This document shows positions 1 to 8,765 of a stretch of DNA of 64,000 nt, piece by piece. The stretch comes from Longimicrobiaceae bacterium (GTDB taxonomy: Bacteria > Gemmatimonadota > Gemmatimonadetes > Longimicrobiales > Longimicrobiaceae): contig JAUJOM010000010.1 in assembly GCA_030447645.1 (NCBI GenBank), forward strand, positions 65,813-129,812, written 5' to 3'. The notes beneath the pieces are model-generated. The model searched no databases. It saw only the letters and a list, made by a program, of their open reading frames with translations, and was not told the DNA's origin. The translations under genes and the position numbers were made by a program. The first letter of the stretch is position 1, and each line of letters begins with the position of its first letter.

Positions 1-324
1 TCGTGGCGGGCGTTTCAGCACTTTTTGCGTCAGAAAGTTGTACTCCCGCTCTTCCAGGCGCTCCACGGGAGCCCCGGGCCGGGTGTACAATTCCTCGTAC
101 AGGATGGCGTGGCCGTAGTCGAAGGCGTTGAAGAGCCGGTCCGCGCCGGAGTAGTTCTGGCGGAAGACCCAGTTGTGCTTGGCCGGCAGATAAAACTGCT
201 CGTAGGTTTGTACCCACTGTGCGTGTGCACGGTGCAGGAGCGAGCCTGAACATGAGCGCGGTGCCGATCGGCAGGACGCGCGCTCAGCAGGAATCGCCGC
301 CCAGCGTTGTTCTCTGGATATCAT
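1..324 (-). CDS. Exported protein of unknown function, C-terminus outside window
   Basis: The frame is open from an ATG at 324 to the window edge. About 36 residues in, the sequence becomes well ordered (WVQTYEQFYLPAKHNWVFR, then LFNAFDYGHAILYEELYTR). The preceding HAQ looks like a signal-peptidase site, so the mature protein probably begins there. The first 35 residues lack a proper hydrophobic core, which suggests an indel in the signal peptide. The ATG overlaps the stop of the upstream barrel gene (ATGA) and follows GGAGGA, so the two are probably co-transcribed. The family is not recognised. I infer an exported or periplasmic protein. Confidence 0.5.
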   Translation of the reverse strand, partial: MISREQRWAAIPAERASCRSAPRSCSGSLLHRAHAQWVQTYEQFYLPAKHNWVFRQNYSGADRLFNAFDYGHAILYEELYTRPGAPVERLEEREYNFLTQKVLKRPPR

Positions 325-1169
325 ATAATTTCCTCCGTCAATCGCCCGATGGGCATCAGGGACCGCACCGCGAAAGCGCGCGCGGCTCCAAGGTGACGAA
401 CCAGCCCGGATCATCGCCGGAGAACACCTTCCGACGCCGGCATCCAGGGCAAAGAAGAGTTGAGCTGGTACGCACTCCCGCTTCCGCTGTCCACTGCAGA
501 CTCTCTCCCGCGCAGCGGCCGCTCGGCGTACACATCCGCGATCACCAGCGCCGACTGAAGGGGAAGGTTTTGTCCACCGCCACGCCCGCCAGCCAGCGAG
601 AGACTTCTCCCACGTTGTCATCGATCCCCGGTATGGAGCCAATGGTGTACTGCCCTGTTCCCGCGGACGCGCGCCTCCCCCTGGGGCAATCCGCTCCGGC
701 GTGGGGCCGATTCCCGTCATTCAGATGGACGCGAGAGCTGCGGCGGGCAATCCGCGCTTCCCACGGGGAGCGATTCGGACAAAGGCTCGCGGGACATCTC
801 CGCGAATGCGGGGAGGAGTCCCGAGGTCTCCACGTTGAGGTTGTGGAACACCGAAACGTCGATGCCACTCCAGCCGAACTCCAATCCCGTTGCTCCCGCA
901 TCGGAAAAGAGAGTGGCAATCCTACTCCTCAAGGTGGGTGCGTGGCAGGAACCCGTACGCGAGTTCCGGCTCGATCTCCCACGGTAGGCTCGCCTGCGCT
1001 GCTCGAAATAGACGCAGCGGCGCCACCTGCGCCTCGAAGCCCGCCTGCGCTCCACCGGATACGCATCCTCGATGCGTACCGGGCGCCCGGCATCCGTGTT
1101 GTAAAATCCGTTTGTGCAGCCAAGGTGCAGGCGCAATCAAGAGCGCCAGCAGCTCCGGGCCGCAGCCAT
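321..1169 (-). pseudogene. Outer-membrane beta-barrel protein, frameshifted
   Basis: No single frame is open, but switching frames gives one coherent protein of about 280 residues. In order: a signal peptide (core LLALLIAPAP, cleavage after LAAQ), RPVRIEDAYPVER, EIEPELAYGFLPRTHLE, a stretch with GIDVSVFHNLNVET, GQYTIGSIPG, SRWLAGVAVDKTFPF, SALVIADVYAERPLRG, SGDDPGWFVTL and finally ARAFAVRSLMPIGR. The alternating pattern and repeated aromatic strands fit an outer-membrane barrel of the kind filed under putative phenol-degradation MetA-like proteins. At least four indels are needed. The stop overlaps the start of the next gene. Whether the gene is really dead or merely mis-sequenced cannot be told; the conserved frames favour sequencing error. 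Confidence 0.6.
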
Positions 1170-1252
1170 TGTGTGTACATGCAGTTACGACTCCCGTAAA
1201 ACGTGCGAGTTCTTGCGCGTGTGGCAATCTTCCAATAACGCGCTGCAGCTAG

Positions 1253-1620
1253 CTAAAGAGCTACGCCGGGAGTCTTGGAGGGGGTGGGTCGAACGCGCGA
1301 GATGGAGACTGATAAAAGCGGCACTACAGCACTACCTGCTGCAGAAGATAGCCAGCTCGAACATCGCCGAAGTACCGGAAGTCGGCAACGCCACGGCACT
1401 ACACATCATCGCAACTCTGCGTTCCTGTCCGGAATGGCTTGACCTGGACGACTCCTGATGATTCGTGATGCGAGGAATGGTGCCCAGTGTGAGCGTCCTC
1501 CTGAACAGCCGAGCGCTCACCGCCCTCTGGCCCGGCGCTCGCTGCATTGGGCAGTGGAACGCGGAAGACTGGGAAGCCCATGAAGCAAACGAGCAGTATC
1601 AGGGCGAACAAGCGACGCAT
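1253..1620 (-). CDS. Small exported His-containing protein, frameshifted
   Basis: An ATG at 1620 opens a clear signal peptide (MRRLFALILLVCFMGFPVF). The mature part begins with a His/Ser-rich stretch (HTGHHSSHHESS), followed by a Cys/Asp segment (QSCDDV). The frame then shifts to SAVALPTSGTSAMFELAIF, and a third frame continues to the stop at 1253-1255. The reconstructed length is about 120 residues. The His cluster and cysteine suggest metal contact, but this is inference. No family is recognised. Confidence 0.45.
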
Positions 1621-1677
1621 GCCGTATAAGCTAACCCTGAACGGAAGAAGCATTCAACACGCGTGGATATTACCGTG

Positions 1678-2084
1678 TTATCTCGAAGGTGCCGGTCTCC
1701 CCTCCGCCCAGAAACCGGGTCTCCCATAGCGGCCTGCCGCCTCGTCGTAGCGGTCCACTACACCCTGACTCCGGAGCCATCCTTCATCGAGCCGAACTGA
1801 AATGTCCATCACGATCCACACGACCACCGAGGTAGCCGGTGCAGTCCGCTCGTAGCCCCAGCGGTCCGTGCATCGGCGCGGAAGCCGGTAGGTGCCGCTG
1901 ATCTGGCCGCTTCCGTCCACCCGTAGCTCGAGGTAATCCAGCATACCAGGCGCCCCCGGTCCGAGTACGCATCGTATACGTAAACACCGGAGCGAAGAGC
2001 GCCATCGCTTTGTAGGGCGCAAGCTTTTCCGACGTTGTCACACCCGGCGAGCAGTGGCGAACACCAGGCAAGTATACGGATCAT
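1678..2084 (-). CDS. Lipoprotein of unknown function, one frameshift
   Basis: An ATG at 2084 sits downstream of a strong AAGGAGG. The N-terminus MIRILAWCSPLLAGC carries a lipobox (LLAGC), so the protein is probably lipidated. The first frame runs to VYVYDAYSDRG. A shift near 1970-2020 leads into APGMLDYLELRVDGSGQ and ISGTYRLPRRCTDRWGYE, which continues to the stop at 1678. The reconstructed protein is about 135 residues. The central part looks beta-rich. The function is unknown. Confidence 0.5.
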
Positions 2085-2176
2085 TGCAGCCTCCTTATGT
2101 GCAGCTCTTGTCCCTGGTACCCGTGAGGGCACGCCGGTTGCTCCAACGTCGGGAACCCAGTTCCCAGGAGCAACGC

Positions 2177-3991
2177 ATGACCGAAAAAGAAGCCATCGTT
2201 CATCCGTCAGCTATTCAGTGGCGCGATGACGACGCAATCCTCTTCCCTTACCCCGCCATCTCCGCCGAGGAGGACCGGCAGGTATCCGAGTACATCGACC
2301 GGCTGCATGTGCGGCTACATGGACGCACTGGATCGTGACCGGATCGACGAGAACGAGCGCATCCCCAGGGAGGTGCTGGACGAGCTGAAGCGCATGGGTT
2401 TGTTCGGGGTGTCCCTCCCCCGCGAATTCGGCGGCATGGGCCTGTCCCCGCTGGTACGCGCGCGTCTTCGAGTTCATCACGGGGTATGATCCGGGCCTTG
2501 CTATCATTTTCGGCGTACACCTGTCCATCGGCATCAAGGGATTCAGCTCGCCCGGCACCTCGAACAGAAGCAGCAGTACCTCCCCCCAGGCGGCCACCGG
2601 CGAGTGGACAGCGTCGTTCGCTTTAACTGAACCCCTGGCCGGAAGCGATGCTGCAGGAATCCAAACCCGTGCCGAGATCCAGCCGGACGGCTCCTACCTG
2701 CTGAACGGCCACAAGATCTGGATCGGCAATGGCAGCTTCAGCGAAATCATCGTTGCCTTTGCCCAGGTGCCGTTGGAACAGGACGGGGAAACTCGGGACC
2801 GGGTGACTGCGTTTATCCTGCGGCCCGACATGCCCGGCTATGAGCGCTCCACCCCGCCGCTCCGGAAGATGGGCGCTCGTGGCTCAAATCAGTGCGAGCT
2901 GCGCTTCCACGACGTGCGGGTGCCGGGCGGAAAACCTGCTGGGTGAGCCGGGCGGAGGGTTCAAGCTGGCGATGCAGGTACTGAACTCAGGGCGGATCGG
3001 CCTTTCGGCCGGCGCGGCGGGCGGCATCAAGAGCTGCCTGGAACAGTCGGTTCGCTTCGCCACGGAGCGGGAGCAGTTCGGGCGCCCCATTGCCGAGTAC
3101 GAGCTGATCGAAGACAAGATCGCCCGCATGGCCGCCGATGCCTACGCGGCGGAGAGCGTGGCATACTTCACCGCAGGGCTCGCTACGCGCGACGACGTGG
3201 ACTACGCCCTGGGAGCTGCCGCCGCCAAAGTGGACGTCGGACGCACTCGGACGCGCGGTGGACGAGCTGGTGCAGATTGCCGGCGGGCGCGGGTTCGTGA
3301 AGGGCTATCCCTACGAGCGGGCGTACCGGGACGCGCGGATCACCCGCATCTTTGAGGGGACCAATGAAATCCTGCGCCTGTTCATCGGGCTGTCGGGCAT
3401 TGAGGACCCAGGCGAGCGGCTCCAGGAGCTGGCGCCGCGATCCGCAAGCCAGTAACGCAGATCGGCACCCTGGCGGAGTATGCGAGCGACCGCGTCCGAC
3501 TTGCGTTACGCCAGGGTGAGCCGCGGGTACAGGCCAGTGTGCACCCCGAGCTGCGCCGCACTTCGACTGCCTCGAAGACCACACGGGAGTTGCGCACCGC
3601 CACCGAGCGCGCGCGCTTCGTCGCCTCGGGCGGCGCATCATCGACCGTCAGCTCGTCGTCGCACGCCTCGCGGACATGGCGATCCAGCTGTACGTGCGTG
3701 CGGCGATGCTGTCACGTACCCAGGCCATCTTGAAGCCCATGATCGAGGGGGAGGAGCAAACAGCTCCGATCCCTGAAGTAATACCGCTGGACGATGCATG
3801 CGTGCAGCGAATTCTCCGCCTGTGCGACCTCGCCGCCCAGCTTTTTCGGTCTTCGCTTTCGCGCAGCACGGGACTCGCTGCACGACACACGTGACGATTT
3901 GCTGATTGCGGTGGCCCAGGACGCTGTCGGGCAGCAGGGCCTTCCCTACGGACAGCCAATACAGCCAGAGCACCGCCCGCCGGTGCCCTAG
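2177..3991 (+). CDS. Acyl-CoA dehydrogenase, multiple frameshifts
   Basis: This would be an FAD-dependent acyl-CoA dehydrogenase of fatty-acid beta-oxidation. The reconstructed product is about 600 residues, longer than the 380-residue core family and consistent with forms carrying an extra C-terminal helical domain. Visible in order: N-terminal helices ([30 protein letters not shown]), [20 protein letters not shown], the middle beta domain ([22 protein letters not shown]), then [56 protein letters not shown] and [13 protein letters not shown]. The IFEGT glutamate is the expected catalytic base. The extra domain follows ([18 protein letters not shown]). At least six frame changes are needed. 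Start is the ATG at 2177 (MTEKEAIVH). Confidence 0.75.
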
Positions 3992-4034
3992 GGTGGAGCA
4001 CACGAGGGGGAATCAACGGCGCCGGCAGCATAGC

Positions 4035-4632
4035 ATGGTCGCCCGAACGCCGTGCCTGCTGCCGCTCATCCTGGCAGCAATCAGCTGTGGTGGAGAGCAA
4101 AGGTCCGGCCCCCAGGTCGAGCTGCAAACGGAACTCGGCAACATCCGCATAGAGCTGCATGAAAAGGAGGCGCCGATCACAACCGCCAACTTTCCGCTAC
4201 GTGGATGAGGGACGCTACAACCCCGGGTCTTTTACCGGGTGCAAACCGGGGAAGCACAGCTCATGGGTCCACCCATCGGGGTGGTCCAGGGCGGCCGGTA
4301 GGGCAGGCGATTCCGCCAAGATGCTACTGCCGATTCCCTTCGAATCCCACTCAGCAGACGGGCCTGCGACACATAACCGGGACCGTCTCCATGGCGCGCT
4401 TCGGGGAAGAGAACGGCGCGCGGGCGGAGTTCTTCGTCGTGATCGGGGAACAGCCGCACCTGGACTACCGGGAAAGGTGCTGGTCGGCGATTCGGCTGTG
4501 ACCATGCCGGGGTACGCTGCTTTCGGGAAGGTGGTGGGCGGTATGTCGACTGTCCGCGCCATCCAGCGCCGTCCGGCACGGAAGGAGCTGCTCCAGACTC
4601 CCGTTCCTTTCCGTGCCGTGCGCGTGCCGTAA
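4035..4632 (+). CDS. Cyclophilin-type peptidyl-prolyl isomerase lipoprotein, frameshifted
   Basis: The ATG at 4035 opens a lipoprotein signal (LPLILAAISC). It is followed by VELQTELGNIRIELHEKEAP, the typical cyclophilin start. Later frames give RYVDEGRYN, FYRVQ-like residues, HITGTVSMARFG, AEFFVVIGEQPHLDY, and PGYAAFGKVVGGMSTVRAIQ, with a stop at 4632. These are the expected landmarks of a small bacterial cyclophilin (FFxxxxxxPxLD, FGxVxxGMxxV). It probably catalyses proline isomerisation in the periplasm as an anchored chaperone. Several single-base shifts break the reading frame. Confidence 0.65.
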
Positions 4633-4635
4633 GGT

Positions 4636-4939
4636 TTACTGGTTGGGACTCGGCGGCCCGGTGGTGTTGATCTCGAGGTGGGTGGTTGCCTCCGTGCGAC
4701 GCGCCTGTTCCGCCAGCGCATCGCGGTTTTCTTCCGCCTCGTGGACGTGCTCCACGTTTTCGGTGTTGTCCTCGGACCCTTGCGCCCCCCGTGGACGTGG
4801 GATGTCTGGTGGTGTTCACCGTTGATGGTGTGGTAGCCTGTACGCCGGGCCTGTTCAGCGAGAGCATCGCGGTTTTCGCGGCCTCGCCGGTGCGCTCGAC
4901 ATTGCTGGAGGTGTCTTCCGAGCCGGTGTTACGGTCCAT
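4636..4939 (-). CDS. Small hypothetical protein with internal duplication, frameshifted
   Basis: Starts at the ATG at 4939 (MDRNTGSEDTSSNVERTGEA) and ends at the TAA at 4636-4638 in another frame (DALAEQARRTEATTHLE then INTTGPPSPNQ). Two related blocks are visible: NVERTGEAAKTAML followed by QARR-like residues, and a NVEHVHEAEENRDALAEQARR-like block read across frames. This suggests a tandem duplication of a short charged helix. It has no signal peptide and no recognised family. Confidence 0.35.
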
Positions 4940-5027
4940 CGTGCTCCCCGGGTGCCGGTAATCTTGTTGGAACCAGGTACCCGGGCGGCTCGCAGATTCC
5001 GTTCCGGAGCAGGCATTCCCTTCCCGC

Positions 5028-7697
5028 TCAGCGGAGCGGCAGCCAGTAGGTCACCTTGAGCGCCAGGATGTTGTCCCCCGCTGCGTTCAAGGTTTCCAGC
5101 AGGGACCGGGGACCCACCAGTGCGCCGTGCGGCTCGAAGCCGGACCTATCCTGCTGCCACACCACGAAGAGTGTGCTCCCGGGACGCCACTCCCAGCGCA
5201 GCACCGCATTGGAGCGGAAGGAACGGACGTTGAAGTCACGGAAACGCACGCGGAACTCTTCCCCATCCGCGGAAACGAGGTAGGAGCGGTCTTCCTGCTG
5301 CCGGATGTGTGTACTGTCTGAGCCATACAGGCGCAGATCCCGACTGCGCGGGGCGGGAAGCTCACCGAAGTCGTAGAAGCGCCCGCTGGCAGCGAACGGC
5401 TCAGCATATGCCTCCAGTGACAGGTCCGGAGTGACGATGTAGTTGAGCCGGAGCGGCATGGAGAAGGTGCTGCGGTCCGTAAAGGAGAACATGTAGCGGT
5501 TGCCAAACGTCGCCTCGGGACCACCGGCGCGGGTGCCGATGTACTGGCGTGGATTGATCGAGCGCAGGTAGTTGGGATCCACCGAAAGCTGCCAGCGCGG
5601 GCCAGGGCGTACGGAAAGGCCGCCGCTCAATCGGTACGTCTGCTCGCCAAGCTCGCTCTCGCCGTAGTAGATGCGTCCGTTCCAGCGGCGCCGGGACGCG
5701 GTGCTGTTGGCGAGGCTGGTAATCACCACCCATGCCTGCCCGGTGCCCATCAGTGGACCGCCGCGGGTCAGCTCGTCACTTTGGGAGGGAAGATCCACCC
5801 AGGCGGTGAAGGTGCTCCGCCAAAAGTTCTTCCAGGTAGCCTCGGCGTCGGTGCGGAGCGCCGCGAAGTTGCGCACCCCGCCGAAATTCCACTGGTTTTC
5901 GCTGGAAACGCCGATCTGGTAGCTGCGAAACACCCGCCCCGGCTGTGTTTCACGGTAGCGCAGGTTGCCATACCCGAACAGCTGGTCGGCATAGCTCATC
6001 GCGCCGGCGTCGTTCAGCTCGAAACCCGGGGATCGTGCGCTCCCATAGATCTCCCAGAGCCAGTGGCGTCCACTGTTGCGCGCGAGTCCAAGCGTCCCGT
6101 TGTAGCCGGATAGGGAGGTGCGGCTCGAATCAACGTGCACGTACCCGGCATCAGGACGCTGGTAGTACCGCACCGGGTGGCGCTGCGCCCGGATGATGGC
6201 AACCGAGTCCCCTTCGACGTAGCTGAACCCCAGGTTGCCGGTCAGCTGGTATTCGCCGCGCCTGAAGCGCAGGTTCCAGTCGGTTCCACCTGCAACTGCC
6301 TGCCGGTTGAGGAAGCTCGACAGGAGATCTCCCACGTGAATATCTCGCCGCATACCGGTCAGCGATGCGCCGACCGTAGAGGCTGAGGGCCCAAATTCCT
6401 GCTGGGTGCGCACTGCCGCATAGCCGGCGCGGGGAGCAACCACCACACGGCCGAATGCATCGATGCTGTCGTTGAAGGTGCGCACGTATGCGCGGTCGGT
6501 GACTGCCCCGAGCGCACCCACCGAGGTCCCAGTCGGCAACCGCCCCGTCAGTTTGGCGGCACCGAGGATGGTGCTGGCGCGGGGCACATCCCGGTAACGG
6601 AAGTCGCCCGACAGGAAATCAACGATGTCTCCACGCGGTGCCGCACCAATTCGGCGGGAGTAGAAGTATACCGGGCCACCTCCTTCCAGCATCTGGCTTC
6701 CCTCGGTGAAGAAGGGGCGGCGCTCGCCAAAGAGGGTTTCCAGCGCACTCAGATTCACCTCGGCCGGATCTGCTTCGACCTGCCCGAAATCGGGGTTGAC
6801 GGTTGCCTGCAGCGTCAGGCTGGGGCCGAGGCCCACCTTCACGTCCCCTCCGGCGCGGGCAGTCATTGTGCTCCCATCATTGAAAGGGTTCCCTGCCTCT
6901 GCCGCAGCAGTGAACGTGGCGCCGGTCGCCACGTAGGGCATGAGCTCAACCCGGCGTGTAGCACGAACTCCGGTAATCCCCGTCAGCTCACCAAAGCGTG
7001 ACGCCCAGCCGGTCTCCTTGGCGGGTACCAGCGCCCAATACGCCTCCTCCTTGGTAGAGGGAATTGACCGCTGGAGGTTCAATCCCCAGATCGCGGTACG
7101 GCCGGTGTTGAAGCGAAGCTGTGAGAAGGGGATGCGCATCTCCGCCGTCCAGCCGAGCGAGTCCCGTTGTGCCCGTGCTTCCCATACAGGATTCCAGGAA
7201 GCGTCGGTTGCTCCGGTGTTGTCCTCGGGGTGGTACCAGTCCAGCCGCGTCCCCGCGACGGTTACGCCGAAGGTGTACGCGGTGCGGCGATCCAGGTACG
7301 TGTCCAGAGAAACGAGCAACCGCTCAGCCTGCGTGCCGATGTCGCGGCGGCTCAGCGGTGCCTGAATGGCCCCGGGATTCCTGGCGTACATTCGTGCCCC
7401 GACATACAGCGCGTCCGCATCGTACAGGAAGCGTACTTCGGTGCGCTCCGTTGCCGGCGTGCCCTCGTTCGGCACCTTTTGAGTGAAATCGGTCAGGGCT
7501 GAGGCACTCTCCCACACCGCCTCGGTCAAACGCCCGTCGATCGTGGGGGCGCGGCCCTCAATCCGCACGGCCTGGATCTGCTTACGCGGGTGGATCTCCT
7601 GCCCGACTCCATCCAGTGGCACCAGCCACATGAATAAGAGGCAGAGTGCCAACGGGCGGGCGTTGTGCTGAAAAATCAGCATATGCAGGATGAGCAT
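5028..7697 (-). CDS. DUF5916 outer-membrane protein with N-terminal CBM9-like domain
   Basis: 889 intact residues. After a signal peptide (about 1-33, ending DGVGQ) comes a CBM9-like sandwich at roughly 40-215 (RAPTIDGRLTEAVWESA, VRFLYDADALYVGARMY, WTAEMRIPFSQLRF). It is followed by a long barrel-like region to the C-terminal YWLPLR, with the DUF5916 signature around 290-350 (NPDFGQVEADPAEVNLSALE, ERRPFFTEGSQML). The family is an outer-membrane barrel with an exported sugar-binding-like domain; its substrate is unknown. The ATG at 7697 has no clear ribosome-binding site, and a second ATG lies at 7682. A 16-bp palindrome at 7666-7681 overlaps the start and matches operators near blaI and the adjacent gene, so repression by BlaI is likely. 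Confidence 0.8.
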   Translation of the reverse strand: MLILHMLIFQHNARPLALCLLFMWLVPLDGVGQEIHPRKQIQAVRIEGRAPTIDGRLTEAVWESASALTDFTQKVPNEGTPATERTEVRFLYDADALYVGARMYARNPGAIQAPLSRRDIGTQAERLLVSLDTYLDRRTAYTFGVTVAGTRLDWYHPEDNTGATDASWNPVWEARAQRDSLGWTAEMRIPFSQLRFNTGRTAIWGLNLQRSIPSTKEEAYWALVPAKETGWASRFGELTGITGVRATRRVELMPYVATGATFTAAAEAGNPFNDGSTMTARAGGDVKVGLGPSLTLQATVNPDFGQVEADPAEVNLSALETLFGERRPFFTEGSQMLEGGGPVYFYSRRIGAAPRGDIVDFLSGDFRYRDVPRASTILGAAKLTGRLPTGTSVGALGAVTDRAYVRTFNDSIDAFGRVVVAPRAGYAAVRTQQEFGPSASTVGASLTGMRRDIHVGDLLSSFLNRQAVAGGTDWNLRFRRGEYQLTGNLGFSYVEGDSVAIIRAQRHPVRYYQRPDAGYVHVDSSRTSLSGYNGTLGLARNSGRHWLWEIYGSARSPGFELNDAGAMSYADQLFGYGNLRYRETQPGRVFRSYQIGVSSENQWNFGGVRNFAALRTDAEATWKNFWRSTFTAWVDLPSQSDELTRGGPLMGTGQAWVVITSLANSTASRRRWNGRIYYGESELGEQTYRLSGGLSVRPGPRWQLSVDPNYLRSINPRQYIGTRAGGPEATFGNRYMFSFTDRSTFSMPLRLNYIVTPDLSLEAYAEPFAASGRFYDFGELPAPRSRDLRLYGSDSTHIRQQEDRSYLVSADGEEFRVRFRDFNVRSFRSNAVLRWEWRPGSTLFVVWQQDRSGFEPHGALVGPRSLLETLNAAGDNILALKVTYWLPLR
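7666..7681. promoter_or_regulatory. BlaI-type operator at DUF5916 gene start
   Basis: TGCTGAAAAATCAGCA is an inverted repeat with TGCTGA/TCAGCA arms. It shares its arms with the sites at 8715-8730 and 11458-11473, each at the 5' end of a gene in this locus. Binding by the local BlaI homologue is inferred. Confidence 0.55.
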
Positions 7698-7722
7698 GTT
7701 CCGGTACCGTGAAGGGTTAGGG

Positions 7723-8691
7723 TTAGCGGGTCCGCTGCTGCATCACACGCGAAGCAGCACGACGGTAGTTGCTGTCCGAGCGGATGCTCTGTAAGGCCGT
7801 CACATAGGCTGAGGCAACCTGCGCATCCCGGAGCTGTGCCTCGGGTATTTCCAGGAGAACCGCGGTCTTTTCGCTATCAGACGGAATCCCTTCGACGGCC
7901 CGAAGCACTTCCAGCACCATCGGCTTGGATACACTGCGCTGCCGCAGCGCCGCGGAGAGCACACGCCGATGCTCGCTGCTGGAGGGGATGCTTCCCGCTG
8001 CGGCAATCCAGGCATCCCGTACTCGCGGGCGGGCAAGATCAAGCCGTTCCACACCCCGGACCAGCACTGCAGCCTTGTCGCTGCTGGAAGGGATATCACG
8101 CCCTATGCTCGACAGAACGCGTGTCAGATCGTTGGCACCCAGCCGCCCCTTCTCCAGAAGCACGTTGTAGTAGATGCGCTTTGCACTGCTGCTGCGAATC
8201 TGCTCGATCTCGTTGAGCATTCCGGAAACCCCACCGCGCGCCAGAATACGCCGTGCACGGGCCTCGGCGCCGACAGCGTGTTCACGAACCAGCTTGAGGA
8301 TCATTCCATTCGCCCAGGCCCGCGCTTGTCCATCCAGGGTAGTCGCACGCCCATTCTCGAAATAGGTGCGCTGCACCACCCCATTGGCGAGGCCGGCGAA
8401 CTCCATGCGCCGGTCCGTGCTCCCCCATCCGCGCTCCTCGATGGACAAATGCCCCCCCGGGGAGATCCGGCGAACGTCCCGGTCATCATCCGTGAACTCC
8501 ACATTCCCCTCGGAGCGGGTCCACACTGTCCGGCCACCTTCCGACCAGCGAATCTCCGTGCGGTTTCCATGGGAGGTTCGAATTCCGACATTCCGGTTCT
8601 GCGCGAACGCCGTTTCTTCACCCCCCGCCGCGAAGCCGAGTGTGATCACTGCGGCGACACTGGAAATCCGCCTGATGTGTTTGGTCATCAT
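7723..8691 (-). CDS. Exported helical-repeat protein related to the adjacent sensor
   Basis: 322 residues with a signal peptide (MMTKHIRRISSVAAVITLGF, cleaved near FAQ). Residues about 80-140 form a domain with GGHLSIEERGWG and NGVVQRTYFENGRA. Residues about 155-320 hold four or five repeats of 35-38 residues, each centred on a motif like IPSSSDKAAVLV (also RSSSAKRIYYNVL, IPSSSEHRRVLSA, IPSDSEKTAVLLE, IRSDSNYRRAAS). The same two modules form the extracytoplasmic part of the M56 sensor encoded next door, in the opposite order. I infer a periplasmic partner or decoy of that sensor, or a parallel sensor of the same signal. A BlaI-type palindrome lies 24 bp upstream of the ATG. No enzyme motif is seen. 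Confidence 0.65.
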   Translation of the reverse strand: MMTKHIRRISSVAAVITLGFAAGGEETAFAQNRNVGIRTSHGNRTEIRWSEGGRTVWTRSEGNVEFTDDDRDVRRISPGGHLSIEERGWGSTDRRMEFAGLANGVVQRTYFENGRATTLDGQARAWANGMILKLVREHAVGAEARARRILARGGVSGMLNEIEQIRSSSAKRIYYNVLLEKGRLGANDLTRVLSSIGRDIPSSSDKAAVLVRGVERLDLARPRVRDAWIAAAGSIPSSSEHRRVLSAALRQRSVSKPMVLEVLRAVEGIPSDSEKTAVLLEIPEAQLRDAQVASAYVTALQSIRSDSNYRRAASRVMQQRTR

Positions 8692-8714
8692 GGTCTCCCT
8701 TGGAATTGCCTGGT

Positions 8715-8730
8715 TGCTGGTTTTTCAGCA
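8715..8730. promoter_or_regulatory. BlaI-type operator upstream of helical-repeat gene
   Basis: TGCTGGTTTTTCAGCA is an imperfect copy of the 11458-11473 palindrome with intact TGCTG/CAGCA arms. It ends 24 bp before the ATG at 8691 on the minus strand, a position fit for repression. Confidence 0.5.
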
Positions 8731-8765
8731 CCTAGCTCGTGCGAAGTGCATTCTCCAGTGCCTGA

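Noticed and set aside
219..1199. Long plus-strand open frame of 326 codons
   Set aside because: The minus strand carries a coherent barrel protein across frames (signal peptide, RIEDAYPVER, SRWLAGVAVDK); the plus frame is Arg/Pro-rich and has no family features.
4232..4939. 235-codon minus frame opposite the PPIase gene
   Set aside because: Only its first part (to about 4636) belongs to a plausible small gene; the rest is antisense to PPIase and Arg/Pro-rich.
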